A stretch of DNA of 64,000 nt from Moniliella sp. 'wahieum'. Lineage: Eukaryota > Basidiomycota > Moniliellomycetes > Moniliellales > Moniliellaceae. Shown one piece after another: positions 10,355-22,018 of this stretch. Location: the NCBI GenBank assembly GCA_003971905.1, contig RSEE01000095.1:182804-246803 (forward strand), read 5' to 3'. The translations under genes and the position numbers were made by a program. The notes beneath the pieces were generated by a model that made no database searches, was not told where the DNA came from, and saw only the letters and a program-made list of their open reading frames with translations. How positions within the stretch are numbered: the first letter of the stretch is position 1; each line of letters begins with the position of its first letter.

Positions 10355-12952
10355 ATGGGTAGGATGCGCACCTGGCCTGCGCCGCCACTGGCCAGACTGC
10401 GTGTCGGTGCGCGCCGGTTTCACACGAGCCCCCATCGGCCCGCAGAACGTCGGCCTCCCGGCTCCGGCGCAGCGGCTGTGCCTCTCGGCGTGCGCGCCTC
10501 TCCCGACACGCGCGTTCACGCCATTGGCGGTGCTTCTCACCCCCCTGGCTCGACGAACCGCCTGACACTGACTGGGCCTTTGGAGGCGGCGACAAGAGTC
10601 GCTCTGGGCCTCGCGATGCTCCAGGTAGCCTCCGCACGCCGGTACCCGCCGGAGGCACGACTGGCACCGCTTTTAGTTCTCCCCCCCGTGTACAGTGTCG
10701 ATGGCACGAACCTTTGGGAGCAGATGCCCCAGATTACCTCTTCCACCGCCGCCGCCGCTGCCACCACCTCTTCCTCTTCCTCTGCCGCCACCTCAGCCTC
10801 TCCCCGCCTCCCGCCCCGGCAGGTGAGATGTTTACTTACTCAGCACCGACAAGCAGTGTTCCCGCGTCGCCCTTTGACCCGACCCCTGGTGTGCCGCGCC
10901 TAACGCCGTGGCGGTCTCCCGCGCCTGGAGAGTGAGTCGGATTTGTTGGGCCAGCGACGGCGCAAAAGCAGCGCTTCCTCTCGGGTTCCTACCAATCTAC
11001 TGCGCGGGCAGCTGGCATCACAGGTTCGGCCGGGACAGGGGCGGTACCCAATTATGGGCGCAAGAACCGTATTCGTCACTCTGCAGGGGTGGGTCAACCC
11101 GAATCAGCTGCTACTGCCGCTAGCTCTGCCTTTGCCTCTGCTCTGCCACAACGGACCATGTTTGCTAGTCCCTCGTCCTCCTTCAATGCCAACAACTTGG
11201 CTTCGCTCGGGTCCGACCCGCCCCTCGAACGCGTGCTGACAGCGGCGGGTCTGGCTGAGTATGCGGCGAGCCGGACCCCGACGCGGAAACGTACTGCGCT
11301 CATCTTCCCTGGCTTGGTGCGTGTTTCTCCTCCTATTTTATTGGCCTTCCCCGTGGGCCAGAGCGCGTGTTCACTTTAGCTAACTTGCTCTTTTCCTCTT
11401 CAGCTCGGATCGCATACGTTGGCATGGGACGAAACCTGTTCCGGACGTTTGCGCAAGCGCGCGACGTGTGGCAGGCGCCGAACAGGCGCTGTTTGTCTCC
11501 TCTGCCGAACCAGGGGAGCCTACTGGATATCAGGTAGTGCATTGACAGATTGTGCCGGATCGCCACTGAGCGAGGAAGAGCTCCTGACCGAGCAACAACA
11601 CCGCCAGCACTTTCTGCGCCACCTCGAGGGCGTAGACGTAACCTACACGGACCCGGTCCGTGACGCTGGTCCATCTACTACCCCTTCTGGTCCTGAACCG
11701 TCGAAGGCGGATGGCTGCGCCAACTTGTCTTTGGCGGCGACCAACTCGCCCTGACCCGACCTGAAAATGCGGCACCGGCAACGTTGGCATGTACCATGGC
11801 CTTTTTCAATGTGCTCCGTACTGCCTTCCTACCGATTTGGTCGCGGACCATATGATGTGCTCTGTGGCCATGGAACCGGGACGTATGCTGCGCTCGTGGC
11901 GGCTGGCCATGCGAGCTTGACGGACATGGTGCGATTGTTACGGCACCAAGGCCTGGTCACCGAACAGTGCTGGCACGACGACCCGCTCCTCTTCCCGCCC
12001 GGCTGCCAGCGGCCAGACACGGACTATGCCAGCTGGGGATTCACCAACGCCGGCGCGCAGCTGTCTTCAGCCACGGACGCAGCCGGCTCGGGATCAGGAT
12101 CGGGATCTAGCTTCCGCAGTCCCTCATGACGGCGGTGATGATCCGCCCGGGCCAGCTGCAGCGCGTGTGCGGATCGAAGAACTGCGAACGCTGATCCACC
12201 TTGGTGCGGCCCCGATCGAGGTGCGCACAGGCACGGGCGAGAGCGCCGACCAGGGCCACGAAGCGTTCTTGGACGCCCACGAACTCGTCGAGATCGCCCA
12301 GTACAACTCGCACTTCCAAATCGTCTTGTCGGGCACGCGGCGCGCGGTGGACTACGTGTGCGACGTACTGCAGCGCGAGCGACTGGGTCATCGCGCAGTC
12401 AACCTCCCCGTAGCTGGACCGTATGGGACGAGCCTGATGCGCGCGGCGGACCGGGCGGTGCAGCCGGCGATCCGGGCGTTGCCGCTGCGCGAGCTGCCGC
12501 GTGCGAAGCGGGCAGGCGGGGGGAGCGGATCAGGGGCACCTGCGCCGCCGTCGGTTGCGCAGCTGGAGCTGGTGAGCGGGTACGATGGCGAGCCAACCAG
12601 CTCGGCGCGGGCGGTGCGGTGGGAGATGCAAGGCGGGCTGGGGCGGCCGGTGCGGTGGCTGGACGCGCTGGATCGGATGCTGGAGCGCGGGGTGGAGCGC
12701 TTCATCTGTCTGGGCCCGGGGCGGGCGGTGGGCCACCTGCTGAGCAAGGAGCTGGCGCATCGCCAGCGCGTCGAGGCGAGCAATGCGCAGCGCGGCCTGG
12801 CGGAGGTGCACCACGCCTCGGCCGCGCCGTACGACGCGCCGCGCACACCAGCCCACTACGAGGTGTGGTCCGTCGCGTCGACGGAGGATGTGCGGCAGCT
12901 GGGCGGCGTGCTCAGCCGCCTCTCCCACTCGGAGCGCGGCGGGGCGGCGTAG
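10355..12952 (+). CDS. MCT1: malonyl-CoA:ACP transacylase-like protein lacking catalytic residues
   Basis: Family members load malonyl groups onto acyl carrier protein in mitochondrial fatty-acid synthesis. The N-terminus (RMRTWPAPPLARLRVGARRF) looks like a mitochondrial presequence. After a long linker, RTALIFPG matches the FPGQG start of the fold; an intron (GTGCGT...TTCAG, about 11318-11402) follows, then YVGMGRNLFRTFAQARDVW. LTRPENAAPATLACTMAFF and DALDRMLERGVERFICLGPG are also family-like. The nucleophile elbow, normally GHSLGE, reads GHGTGTYAALVAAGH (about 11868-11910). The PFHS motif reads GPYGTSLM (about 12417-12440). The substrate-binding Arg position appears to be Gln (LLRHQG). The catalytic Ser and His are therefore absent by direct reading. 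Several frame breaks occur (near 11410, 11810 and 12130). It is probably a pseudoenzyme or decaying copy; an active MCT1 may lie elsewhere. Confidence 0.7.
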
Positions 12953-12973
12953 GCGCGTCGGATGGGAGTGTAC

Positions 12974-13010
12974 TATGACTGCTATGACTGCTATGACTGC
13001 TGCTACGACT
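12974..13010 (+). repeat. short tandem repeat, 9-bp ATGACTGCT unit
   Basis: About three exact copies plus degenerate ones directly after the MCT1-like stop codon. Confidence 0.7.
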
Positions 13011-13133
13011 GCTGGAGACTGCGCAGAGGACAGACTATGCGCTGTGGGTTGGGGTTTGCCAGTGTGCCCGACGGAGGAGTGCCTTGTGGCTTGCGGGGTA
13101 AACTAGCCCAGGAGGCAGCACAGACACGACGAA

Positions 13134-13141
13134 TGACGTCA
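13134..13141. promoter_or_regulatory. perfect CRE palindrome TGACGTCA
   Basis: Matches the ATF/CREB bZIP consensus. It lies about 420 bp upstream of the BAR-like gene start at 13556. A second perfect copy is at 13433-13440. Confidence 0.4.
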
Positions 13142-13254
13142 TGCACCATGGGGCTCTGCATGCATCATGCATCATGCACCATTCATCGATCATCACCGTT
13201 CGCACGGGCCGATGCGATGCACCATGCAGATCCTGCTGCGATCTGGTGGGAGGC

Positions 13255-13279
13255 ACGAGGCAGCAGGCAGCAGGCAGCA
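13255..13279 (+). repeat. GGCAGCA tandem repeat
   Basis: Three to four head-to-tail copies of GGCAGCA in the 5' region of the BAR-like gene. Confidence 0.7.
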
Positions 13280-13432
13280 GCTAGTCGCTAGGCAGGAAAT
13301 CGTTGTCTCCGCGGCAGAATCTGCGTCATGGGTGCTCGCACAGCGCCAGTGCCGGCGCTCAGGGACACCCACACTGCCCCCGTGGCGGCTGGGTGTCGTC
13401 CATCGGCGATGGGCGAGCAGGGCAGCCGTCTC

Positions 13433-13440
13433 TGACGTCA
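13433..13440. promoter_or_regulatory. perfect CRE palindrome TGACGTCA
   Basis: The second TGACGTCA in this promoter, about 115 bp before the ATG at 13556. Confidence 0.4.
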
Positions 13441-13555
13441 TTCGCTCGCGGCTGTGCTGCCGCCAGCCAGTCGCCCCCCGCGGCCTCAGCGGGCAGTCGC
13501 CCAACACCAACTCTGCCTCTCCGCCACCTCCTCCTCCCCGATTCGCCCATCCGCC

Positions 13556-16500
13556 ATGCTGGGCATCTCCAAGTCCGGCGGCATCGATACCGAGCTGCTC
13601 GACAACCTCATCCTCGCCGAGCGCAAGCTCGCCAGCACCCTTTCCCATGCCCACGCCGCCGCCGACGCCAGCTCCCTCGCCACCTCGGCCTGGGCCGCCC
13701 CCGAGGGTCCCGCGTCGCAGCACACGGCGGCAGTACTGACCGCCGCCCTCCAGGCTTCTTCCTCTGCCCTCGCTTCCTACGCCTCCTCCGTCGGCACCTT
13801 TGCCGCCGAGCTCGAGAGCCTCATCGCCAAGGAGGCCGCTGTCGGCGAGGTGGCCCGCGACCGCGACATCCTCGTCTCCCGCATGGTCCGCCTCACCAAG
13901 AAAAAGACCAAGCCCGGACACGAGGCGCAGCAACTCCAGAACATGGCTGACGTCCAGCACGAGCTCGCTGCCTGCGAGGCCGTCCTTGTGTCCGAGCAGA
14001 ATGCTCTCTCTCTCGCCCGCCGCCAGCTGCTGACGCAACATGCTCGCACCCGTCTCACCACCCTTGTCCAGGCCACCTCGGCCTCTCACCAGTCCGCTCT
14101 TGACGCCCTGCACCAGCTGGATGGGCTCGACACTGCGGGTACGTAGTTGCCTTTTTGCACTCTGTCTTCTGCCACCTCCTGACCTCGTTTTTTTTTGTTC
14201 CAGGCCAACCAACAGAACAGCCTGCGGAAGCTGCCGCGGAGCAACCATCTACCAACGAGACCCAGGCGTCCGCCGTGCCAAACCCGAATCTGAACCCAGT
14301 GTTGAGCCAACCCCTGCTCTCAGTTCCGCTGTTCCCGCCGTGCAGGAGACGATTCCCGAGGCCGACGCGGTGGAGCCTGTCCCTGAAGCCGTACTGGACG
14401 TCGAGACGCCCAGTGACGTGCCTGGTGAAAATGCAGCCGCTGCTGAGACCACAGTAGAGACCCGGGACCCTACTTCGGCCTCGTATGAGACTACTCACGA
14501 ACCTTCTCCCTATGAGACGGCCGAAATCGGGGTCGTAGCCCCAACCGCGACCGAACAGACGCCGGTAGGCGAGCAGCTGAGCACCGCAGCCGAAGCCGCT
14601 CCCGAGTTGGCCACGGAACGTTTGGCCGAGCCTGCTTTCATTGCGCCTCCTTCTGGCCTGGGGCAAGAGCAATCGCTCGCGCCTCCTTCTGGCCTGGGGC
14701 AAGAGCAATCGCTCGCGCCTCCTACCACGGCTGAGGAATACATTACTCTCGACTGAAGAAGTGGAGGAGCCAGTGGCGGACGAGTACGAGGGCTACTCTT
14801 CCTCCGACCCGGATGCCGAAGCCGAAGTGCACCAAGGCACTTACGCTACCGAGGCCGCCCAGCGCACGGCGCAATACAATGCCCAGGCGGTCGCTACGCC
14901 TCCTCATGGTAAGTATCTACCCGCGTCGTTGCAGACCGAGGCTCCTAGTGCACCCCGTACGCCCTCGCGCTCTGCCGCCGCCGCAGTGCAGCCTGCCCCC
15001 AACTCACAGCCCATCGAGGTCGGCCAGATGGCGCACTGGACACGGTGGGCCTTGCAGCGGACGCGGATGTGGCGCAGCGCTATGTTGCCACGCACGATGC
15101 TGGCGATGCTGAGGAGGCACCTGCGCTGGAGAGGAAATCGTCCAAATTGGCCAAGCGCCTTTCGCTGCGTCGGAATGGCAGCAAATCAGGTTCTACCCCT
15201 GACAAGGCGGCCAAGCGTGCCAGTGGTGGTAGCTTTTTGCACCGCCTCAACTCGGTCCTCTTGACCGACATTGCTACTGCAGCAGGCGAAGCAGCCCACG
15301 AAGATGGCTCGCCGCACGTGAAAGCAGAGAAGAGCGAGGTGGGCGAGGGCAAAGCGAGTGGTCTGCTGCGCTCCCTTTCGGCTCGCTCGCCCAAACGTCC
15401 TTCGAGCGCCCGCCCAACCTTGCCTCAGGGTGTCTTGTCGGACGATGAGGCAGAGGACGCTTCCCGAGCGCCTCCGCACGAATGGAAGACCCGGATCGAT
15501 AAGCACGCCGCACGGGCGACCGACGATGGCGGGAGCCTGCGTAACCGCCACTCTATTCTTTCCTCGCGCCGGTTTGGCGTGGGCAATGGCAGCGACTCGG
15601 ACGAGGCGTCGGAGGTGGTGGTGCACCACAATGACCCGACCCAAGCGTGGCCCAGCAAGGACGCCATCTTTGGTGGAGAACGCCCCTTCCTGCAGCAGCC
15701 CAGCGATGCGCCCCTCCCGACCCACAAGCGCAAGCCATCCAAGCGCTCTCACCGCTCGGCCCCGCCGCACGTGTCGACAGCCGTGCCCGCAGCTGCGTTG
15801 ACCCACGGAGAAAGCAGTCCCGCTTCGACGACCCGCAAACGCCGCCGACGCCAGGCCAGGAGCCACACTCGCACCATAGCACCCTCTCCCGGCCGGCTCA
15901 AAAGACCCCTTGCCCCCACGAAGTCTACGTCCCTGGCGACGCTTCCGATTGGGTGGAAGCAGGAAAGCACGATTCGCTCGCCACGTCGGGCGTAGGTTCG
16001 GTCCCGGAGCCCTCTCGCCCGGGCGCCTCGGTCCGAGGTGGCTCAGTGCGCACCAGCTCGAAACGGACCGAGGGGGCCACGCTACGCATGACGTGTACGT
16101 CCCTGGCGATGCGTCCGATTGGGTCCAGGCCGGCAAGCACGATAGTCTGGCTCGTGCCGGCAGTGGCTCGGTGCGGGGAACGACGGCCAGCCGCAAAAAG
16201 CCCTGAATGGCACGTTGCTGCCCGCCGAAAAGAATGGTCCGTCCAACTGGATCGCTCACCCGCAAGAGTACTGGACCGCCCAGGACCACGCTGCCCACGC
16301 GGGCGTCGTCCCGCGCGGCCAGGGAGACCCCACATCGGAAAGCGCAGCGGCCGAGTGGAAGCACCACAAGAAACTCTACCGTCGCTCGGTGCGCGACAAG
16401 CAGGCGGCGCAAGCGGCAACGTTGGCCGCCCAGCCACCTCCGGAGCCCGTGTGGAACCCGAACCGGAACCGGACCGGTGGCGCCGCCCAAGCAGTACCTC

Positions 16501-17392
16501 GACCTCGATGCGCTCTACTCGGCGCCCGGTGGCCACTCGCCTCCCCCACCGAAGGTCGAGCCGGTTGCTGCGCCGCCCGATGCGTTGGCTGCCGCCGTCG
16601 CGGCTCCTCCTGGACTGGCGTTGCCGTACAGCAGCTCTGCCCTGGCGCCGTCTGCCCCGGCCGCCGCATTGGCTGCGCCGCCGGGCCCTGTGCTCCCCTC
16701 GGCCGAACAGCAAGCCAAGTTGACCAGCGCTGGCTCGGCAACGAGCTGGACGCGCCGACCAACACGGAGACCAAGCCCACGGCTCGGTCGATGCGTACGG
16801 TGCGGACCAAGAGCAGCAAAAAGTCTCGTCGCACGTCGATACCACTGCCACGGCCGGTTCGCGCCCCACGGGAACAGGTACCGGCCACACGTACGAGGCG
16901 TTGCTCTACCCCCCTGGCGCTGGCACGGCCCCGACTGACGCGGGCAGTGTGCTGGGTCTCGTGCCCCACCCGGCCGCCGAGCCAGCACCAACGGGTGCCG
17001 TTCCAAGTGACCGCACCGGGCTCATCGTTGGCGTCTGGTGCGTATCCGCCTGGCGTGCCCAAGGCCCGTCGCACAGCGGCGAATGGGCACGCGCGTTGCT
17101 GCCCGCTCACCCACCCGGCCTTCAAGGGTAAGTCCAACGGTCGGAAGTGGTCGACGAGAATTGCGGGCCAGCCCCGGCCGGCTCAGCGCTCGGCTCGCAA
17201 CGCGTTAGCGACACGGAAGATGAGCCGGACTACCGCCGTGCTCAAGATGAGTACGAGACGGCCACGTCGGCCTACCACGCTGCTCGGTCGCCCAAGTCGT
17301 CCGACTTGGCTTCGGTCGCATCGCGCATGCTCAATGTGGGGCGTGAGGTTGCCTATTTTGAAGAACGCTTCCTTTCCTTGCCTCCTCCTTGA
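13556..17392 (+). CDS. large BAR/eisosome-like coiled-coil protein
   Basis: The start at 13556 gives MLGISKSGGIDTELLDNLIL. The first exon (to 14138) encodes about 194 mostly helical residues. Segments EVARDRDILVSRMVRLTKKK and DVQHELAACEAVLVSEQNAL, then LARRQLLTQHARTRLTTLV, resemble the second half of Pil1/Lsp1-type BAR domains in pattern (charged helix, K-K-x-P turn, then an E-rich helix). An intron at 14139-14203 follows. The rest is a long acidic, Pro/Ala-rich disordered region with an exact duplicated 12-residue unit near 14643, a basic patch (KLAKRLSLRR, about 15150) and a duplicated YVPGDASDWV motif (about 15927 and 16092). The end, EDEPDYRRAQDEYETATSAY, is again helical. It would be a cortical membrane-scaffold protein if the BAR reading is right. 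Several frame breaks occur. Confidence 0.5.
14643..14714 (+). repeat. two exact 36-bp tandem copies inside BAR-like gene
   Basis: The unit runs 14643-14678 and repeats identically at 14679-14714, encoding APPSGLGQEQSL twice. Perfect identity suggests a recent in-frame duplication. Confidence 0.9.
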
Positions 17393-17439
17393 CCCCTCCC
17401 CTTCTTCGTCCTTGTGATTCTCCTCTACCATCCTCCCTG

Positions 17440-20400
17440 TCAACTACTATCCTCCTTGGCCGTCGTCGGCCTCGCGCTCCTCTTCTCCTCGCTCGTTGCC
17501 TGTCTTTCTGTTCTTTTCTGTGTCCTTGTTTTGTTCCCCTTGTTCTGTTCTATGTCGCTGCTTGACGTGATTGCTTGCACCTTTGTGGAGATGGAAGCCC
17601 TTTCTCCCGTGTACTGCCGCTTGATTCCGATTTTTATTTTGGTTGTTCGCTGTTGTTTCGTGTTTGCAGACCTAATTAGGGACAGAGGGGGACAAAGCGT
17701 TGGCGTCGTCGCGTCAGCGTCGTCATCGTCGTCCGACACCACGTGGCCATGGGCACGGAGGATGGGTTTGGTGGCAGCACGCTTCATCGTCAGTTCCTCG
17801 AGCAACACGAGTAATCCTCATTTTCCTGCCGCACCGTCGCCAGCCGATCGGGCGCGGGCTCAGATAGCGCATCCACCTTGGCCTGCAGCGTGGCTACCAG
17901 GTGCGTCAAGCGCGCCCTCGGCGCATCCCCGGCAGGCGGCACCAGCAGTTGGTCCAATGACCAATGCTGGACTTCACTGGCACCTTGTTCCTTAGCTGCC
18001 GCTTCTAGCGCCGCCGCACGCCGATCACTTTGTCGTTGCCCCGCCCGGCACGGGCATCTGCGCGTGCGGCCTTGCGTGCGCGCTTGGCCATCACCCGTGC
18101 GGTCCGCTGCCGTGCGGCAAGCGCCTGACGTAGTCCGCAATCGCCTGCCCGGCATGTTCTTCCGCTTGGTCGTACGCTTGGAGCGCTTCTTGGTGCGTTT
18201 GCTCCGCCTCGGCGCGTTCGGTATCGGTACGCACGGTGGCCCGGTCCAGTTTGCCCGTTGCATCCTTTTGCTGGACAAGGCAGGCGGACAAACTGACGCG
18301 CTCGATCGCCTGCGAACGCTCCGTCGTTGCCCACCAGCGTACGAGCTTCCCATCTCGGCAGGCCCAGCAACGATGTTTCCGCTGCCACTGTGGAGATCGG
18401 TCAGGTGGTTAGTCGTCGTGTGGGCATGCGGGGAAAAGGGGGGGGAAGGGGACATACAGTGCGTCTGGTCCAGGAACCGAGTAAATGTGTCCTGCGCAAA
18501 TAGCGGCATCGCGTCGGCGTCCTCTTCGTCCGTCGCGTCGGAGCGGGACGGTGAGGTTACGAATGAGCCAAGGCGTCTCGGTCGCAGCGGGCGCAGCAGC
18601 CAGGAGGGGCTGGCGTTGCGCGACTCAAGCCGTGCGCCGCACGGTCCCACTCGTACACCGCCGCCAAAAGGAACGACGCCAGACCAGCCAGACGCGCCAC
18701 GCCAGCGGAGCGGCCGGTGCCTGGGCCGCTGCCGCGGGCGTCACGAGATCGCCAGGGCAACAGTGCATGCACATTCTCGCTTTCTCGCAACACCATCCCC
18801 GCTGCTGCGGGCGACGCCCACACCCACATGCTCAACAGCGACAAAGCGCTTCTGCCGTCCTGCCCACCGGCTCGAGACTAGCAGCTTCCGAAAGTGCTCC
18901 GGTACCGCGCCCACCCGCGCAAGACAGCGCGTCGCACGCGCTGCAACGACCTGCAATAACGGTTCTCGCGGATCATCGTCATCATCCTCCTCTCTTCCTC
19001 CTCTACTTGTCCATTCTCCCCTGATCCGGCACCGCCCTCGCCGCCTGGCCCGGCGCTGGGCTCTTGGTGGACCAGGCACGACCAAGGGCCGCATACATAC
19101 TTGCCCATTCAGGTCAAATGCCACCTCCAGCGCCGCCTGCTTGGTGCGCGCCACCGACCCTACTGCCTCCACGGCACTTCTCCTGCTGCAGGGGAATGAG
19201 TGTGGCGAAAAGAGCAGCAGCGCTGGCGGCCGCTGCAGATACCGCCCCATCATCCTCGGCTGCCGTCTCACGCGGTGGAGGCCCCACCAACGCACCCAGC
19301 AGTGGCCCGCCAGCATCTCAGCCTTGGCCCGCTCGGGGGTATGATGGGCATGGGCAGGGGCGAGCGTGGCCGCAGGCGGCGGCACAGCTCCTCCCCCTTC
19401 GAGCCGGTCGGGTTGGTTTCGACGGTCGCTAGGGGTGGAGGAGCCACCATTTCAATTGGGAGGGAGCAAGGCGGAGAGGACAGCGAGCTTGGCGTGGGTG
19501 GTGTTGAGCATGGTAGCAATCGCCTGGGACGCCGCGGCTCGCAGCGGTCGATCGGCCTTACGAGCAGCGCGGTCCGCCTGCCTCTGCGCCCGTTCGGTCC
19601 CTTCCCGATCCGCCGCGTCCGCATCTGCCGTCTCGGCCGCGGCCAAGGCACGGAGCTCAGGAAGCACCTCGGCAAATGTTTTCTCGCCCGCCCACGTTCG
19701 CGTCAGCGGGTCACCGGCCAGCGCCAAATCCGCCAACGCTGCCGGTACGGGGCGTGGTGGCGTCCGCAGTGCTCCCTGGGGTGGGGGGCCGGAAGCAAAG
19801 GCGAAACAAAGGTATTGTACAGCGCATCTTCAATGAAGGTGAGCTCCCACGACCTGGTAGCCGCTACGCGCGTATGCTCGTTCGCTACCAACCCACCGAT
19901 CGTGGTGAGTGCCACGGCACGATTGATGCCGGGGCCGTACTGGCACATGCCAAGTTGGCACACAGGCCACCATCCCACCCGACACAAGCGCTGCCGCGGT
20001 CGTGCCGCTGGGATCGGCGTCGGGCTTGCAGAGCGCCTCGGCAATAGTCAATACCAGTGCAACGTTGTTCTCTTTGCGCTGGGCCAGGCGGGGCGTATCG
20101 GGCCAAGGTTGATAGGCGAACGCATCGAGGCGCAGTGGGTCGGTCATTGCCGTCGCGGGAGGGAAGAAGAGCAAGGGGGGAAGAAGGACGATGGCACCCG
20201 TTTCGCGGAAATAGGTACCGTTGCTCGCCGCCGCATCGTCTTGCAGTAAAGCCAAGATGCACGTCAAGGCCAGACGACTCGTCTGCCCGCCCTCCACCCG
20301 CCCAGCACGTGCAATCACATCGAGCAGCGCCTCAAAGGACCCTCCAAAGGCGACCAGCTTGGCTAGCTCGGCTGAGCCAGTAACAAGGTCCGGCAATAGG

Positions 20401-21345
20401 GCCAGAACGACAGCACGGATTTGCAGGTCAGGAAGGCCCGGGTGATCAAGGAGCGGATCCAGGTCCTCCTCCTCCTCTGTGGGTGCCGGCGCATCGCCCC
20501 CCTGTGCAATGGCCAGGGTGAGGTGCTCCACCACTTCCCCGCACCCACCTGGGCGGACAAGACATGGGATTGGACCGCGGGGCCGTGGGCACGGAGCATG
20601 CGAGCTAGGAGGCGCAGGGCAGAGAGACGAGTGTACACGGCGCGTTGCGGGGACAAGAGCGTCAGAAGGGCATGGGTCGTATCAGGGGCATGAGCCAGCG
20701 CATCCAGCACATACGTCGCCATCGCCTCGTCGGCTGGAGACGGCATCGCATCGTCGGGATTGGCGGCGACGGCGGCGCCAGACCTGCATTCGCAGCCGAA
20801 GGCGGCGGAGCGGAAGCAGCCGAGGCAGCGGCAGCTTCGGCAGCCTCGCGTGCCGCTGCTACCGCATAGGTCCGAGCGTCGGCCAGAGCACCAAAAATGT
20901 CAGTAATCATCTGCGCTGCCTCGTCCTCCGCAATACTCGGACGATAGCCCCCCGTGTCGGCCGGGCGGGCGTTCAGGAGCGCATGGGCACGAGACGACAG
21001 CGCCGATGCACGCAGCAGCGCATCGAGGGGGCGCGCGGTGCCCTCGACGACCTGGCGCGGATGGGAACGGAGGGCAGCTTGGATGCCGGCAAGCGGGACG
21101 CGCGCGTCGGCGAGAAGCGAGGCAATCTCCGTACCCGCCAGGGCAGCTGCCTGCGCGGCCTGATCAGCCTCGGCGGGAGAAGCGGTGGTGGGGGGCGGGC
21201 GGACGCGGGTGGCGAGCTGTGCGAGGTGGGACTCGGCGGGAAGCTCGTCGGCGAGGGATTGGAGATGGGCGAGCGCGGCCTGGGCGGCCTGGGCACGGCT
21301 GAGGGCGCCCCACTTGCGCCCAACCCACGCGGCGGTGGCGAGCAT
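17440..21345 (-). CDS. USO1: vesicle-tethering protein Uso1/p115
   Basis: Golgi tether acting with Rab1/Ypt1 and SNAREs in ER-to-Golgi transport. The start at 21345 (MLATAAWVGRKWGALS) opens an armadillo-like head. Recognisable head segments are TRLSALRLLARMLRAHGPAV, LAKLVAFGGSFEALLDVI, YFRETGAIVLLPPLL and NNVALVLTIAEALC, in the usual p115 order. After about 19.4 kb the protein becomes coiled coil (for example RTDTERAEAEQTHQEALQAY near 18200). The C-terminus LLEELTMKRAATKPILRAHG followed by VVSDDDDDAD is the typical Uso1 acidic end. The frame changes several times, by intron or indel; two introns look plausible near 19.8 kb and 18.4 kb. The current frame stops at 17440; a one-base shift would stop at about 17676, nearer the acidic tail. 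The gene is convergent with the BAR-like gene, only about 50-280 bp apart. Confidence 0.8.
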
Positions 21346-22018
21346 GCTAGCTGGCCGGGATGGGGGTCTGGGTGAGCGTGTAGCGGCGTGGCGCCGCGCG
21401 GAGCAGCCCAAGCACACCAGCACAACCCTACTGCTTGCTTCCACGCCTGGTGGGGTTAAATACCCGTGGGAAGCGGTCGCTCTTCCGCCTATTACCGCTG
21501 TGCCCATTTGTCCCAACGACTCAAGGGTTGGTAAGTTAATACAAGACAGGGCTATATGGGGTCACAAAAGGATGAATCGGACAAAGAGTCTTCAGGCCTA
21601 GAACAGACCAACTAACGGAACAAGGAAAACGGTTCAAAACCATGGAAGCAAAAGTTCCAAAGAACAAACAAAACGCAAAGAAAAAAGGAAACAAGGGAAA
21701 CGGGGCAGGAAAAAGGACAACGCCGGGAAAGTTCTTCCTCATCAACGAGGAACGAAACGCGAGAGAGGAAACCCTCGCGAAAAGAACAAGCCCGTTACAA
21801 AAAGTATAGGAAGCTCAACTCGGAGCTCTTCTTGTCCCACACCCACGCCTGCTGTTGTCGGTCGAAGGCCTCCTTTTCTTCCTCCGCGAGACAAACAGAT
21901 GGGCTCCAAAAAAAGAGAATTGTGCAGAGGACGAAGGCGGGACCCAAACGACATAAGCTGGACTTAGAGTGGGGTGCGGTAAACACGTAATCCGGACCGT
22001 GGCGAGCAGGCCAGCGAT

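Noticed and set aside
11830-12450. Secondary-metabolite cluster around the acyltransferase-like gene
   Set aside because: No ketosynthase, carrier-protein or tailoring enzymes nearby; the N-terminus points to mitochondrial MCT1 instead.
12962-13300. Possible CRISPR-like repeats
   Set aside because: Units are only 7-9 bp, head to tail without spacers; ordinary minisatellites in a eukaryote.
13193-14248. 351-codon open frame on the minus strand
   Set aside because: It lies antisense to the first exon of the BAR-like gene; GC-rich codon use keeps the opposite strand open. No domain is visible.
15186-16490. 434-codon open frame on the minus strand
   Set aside because: Antisense shadow of the BAR-like gene; Arg/Gly-rich composition without motifs.
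17878-19344. 488-codon open frame on the plus strand
   Set aside because: Antisense to USO1, whose coiled coil and acidic C-terminus are recognisable on the other strand.
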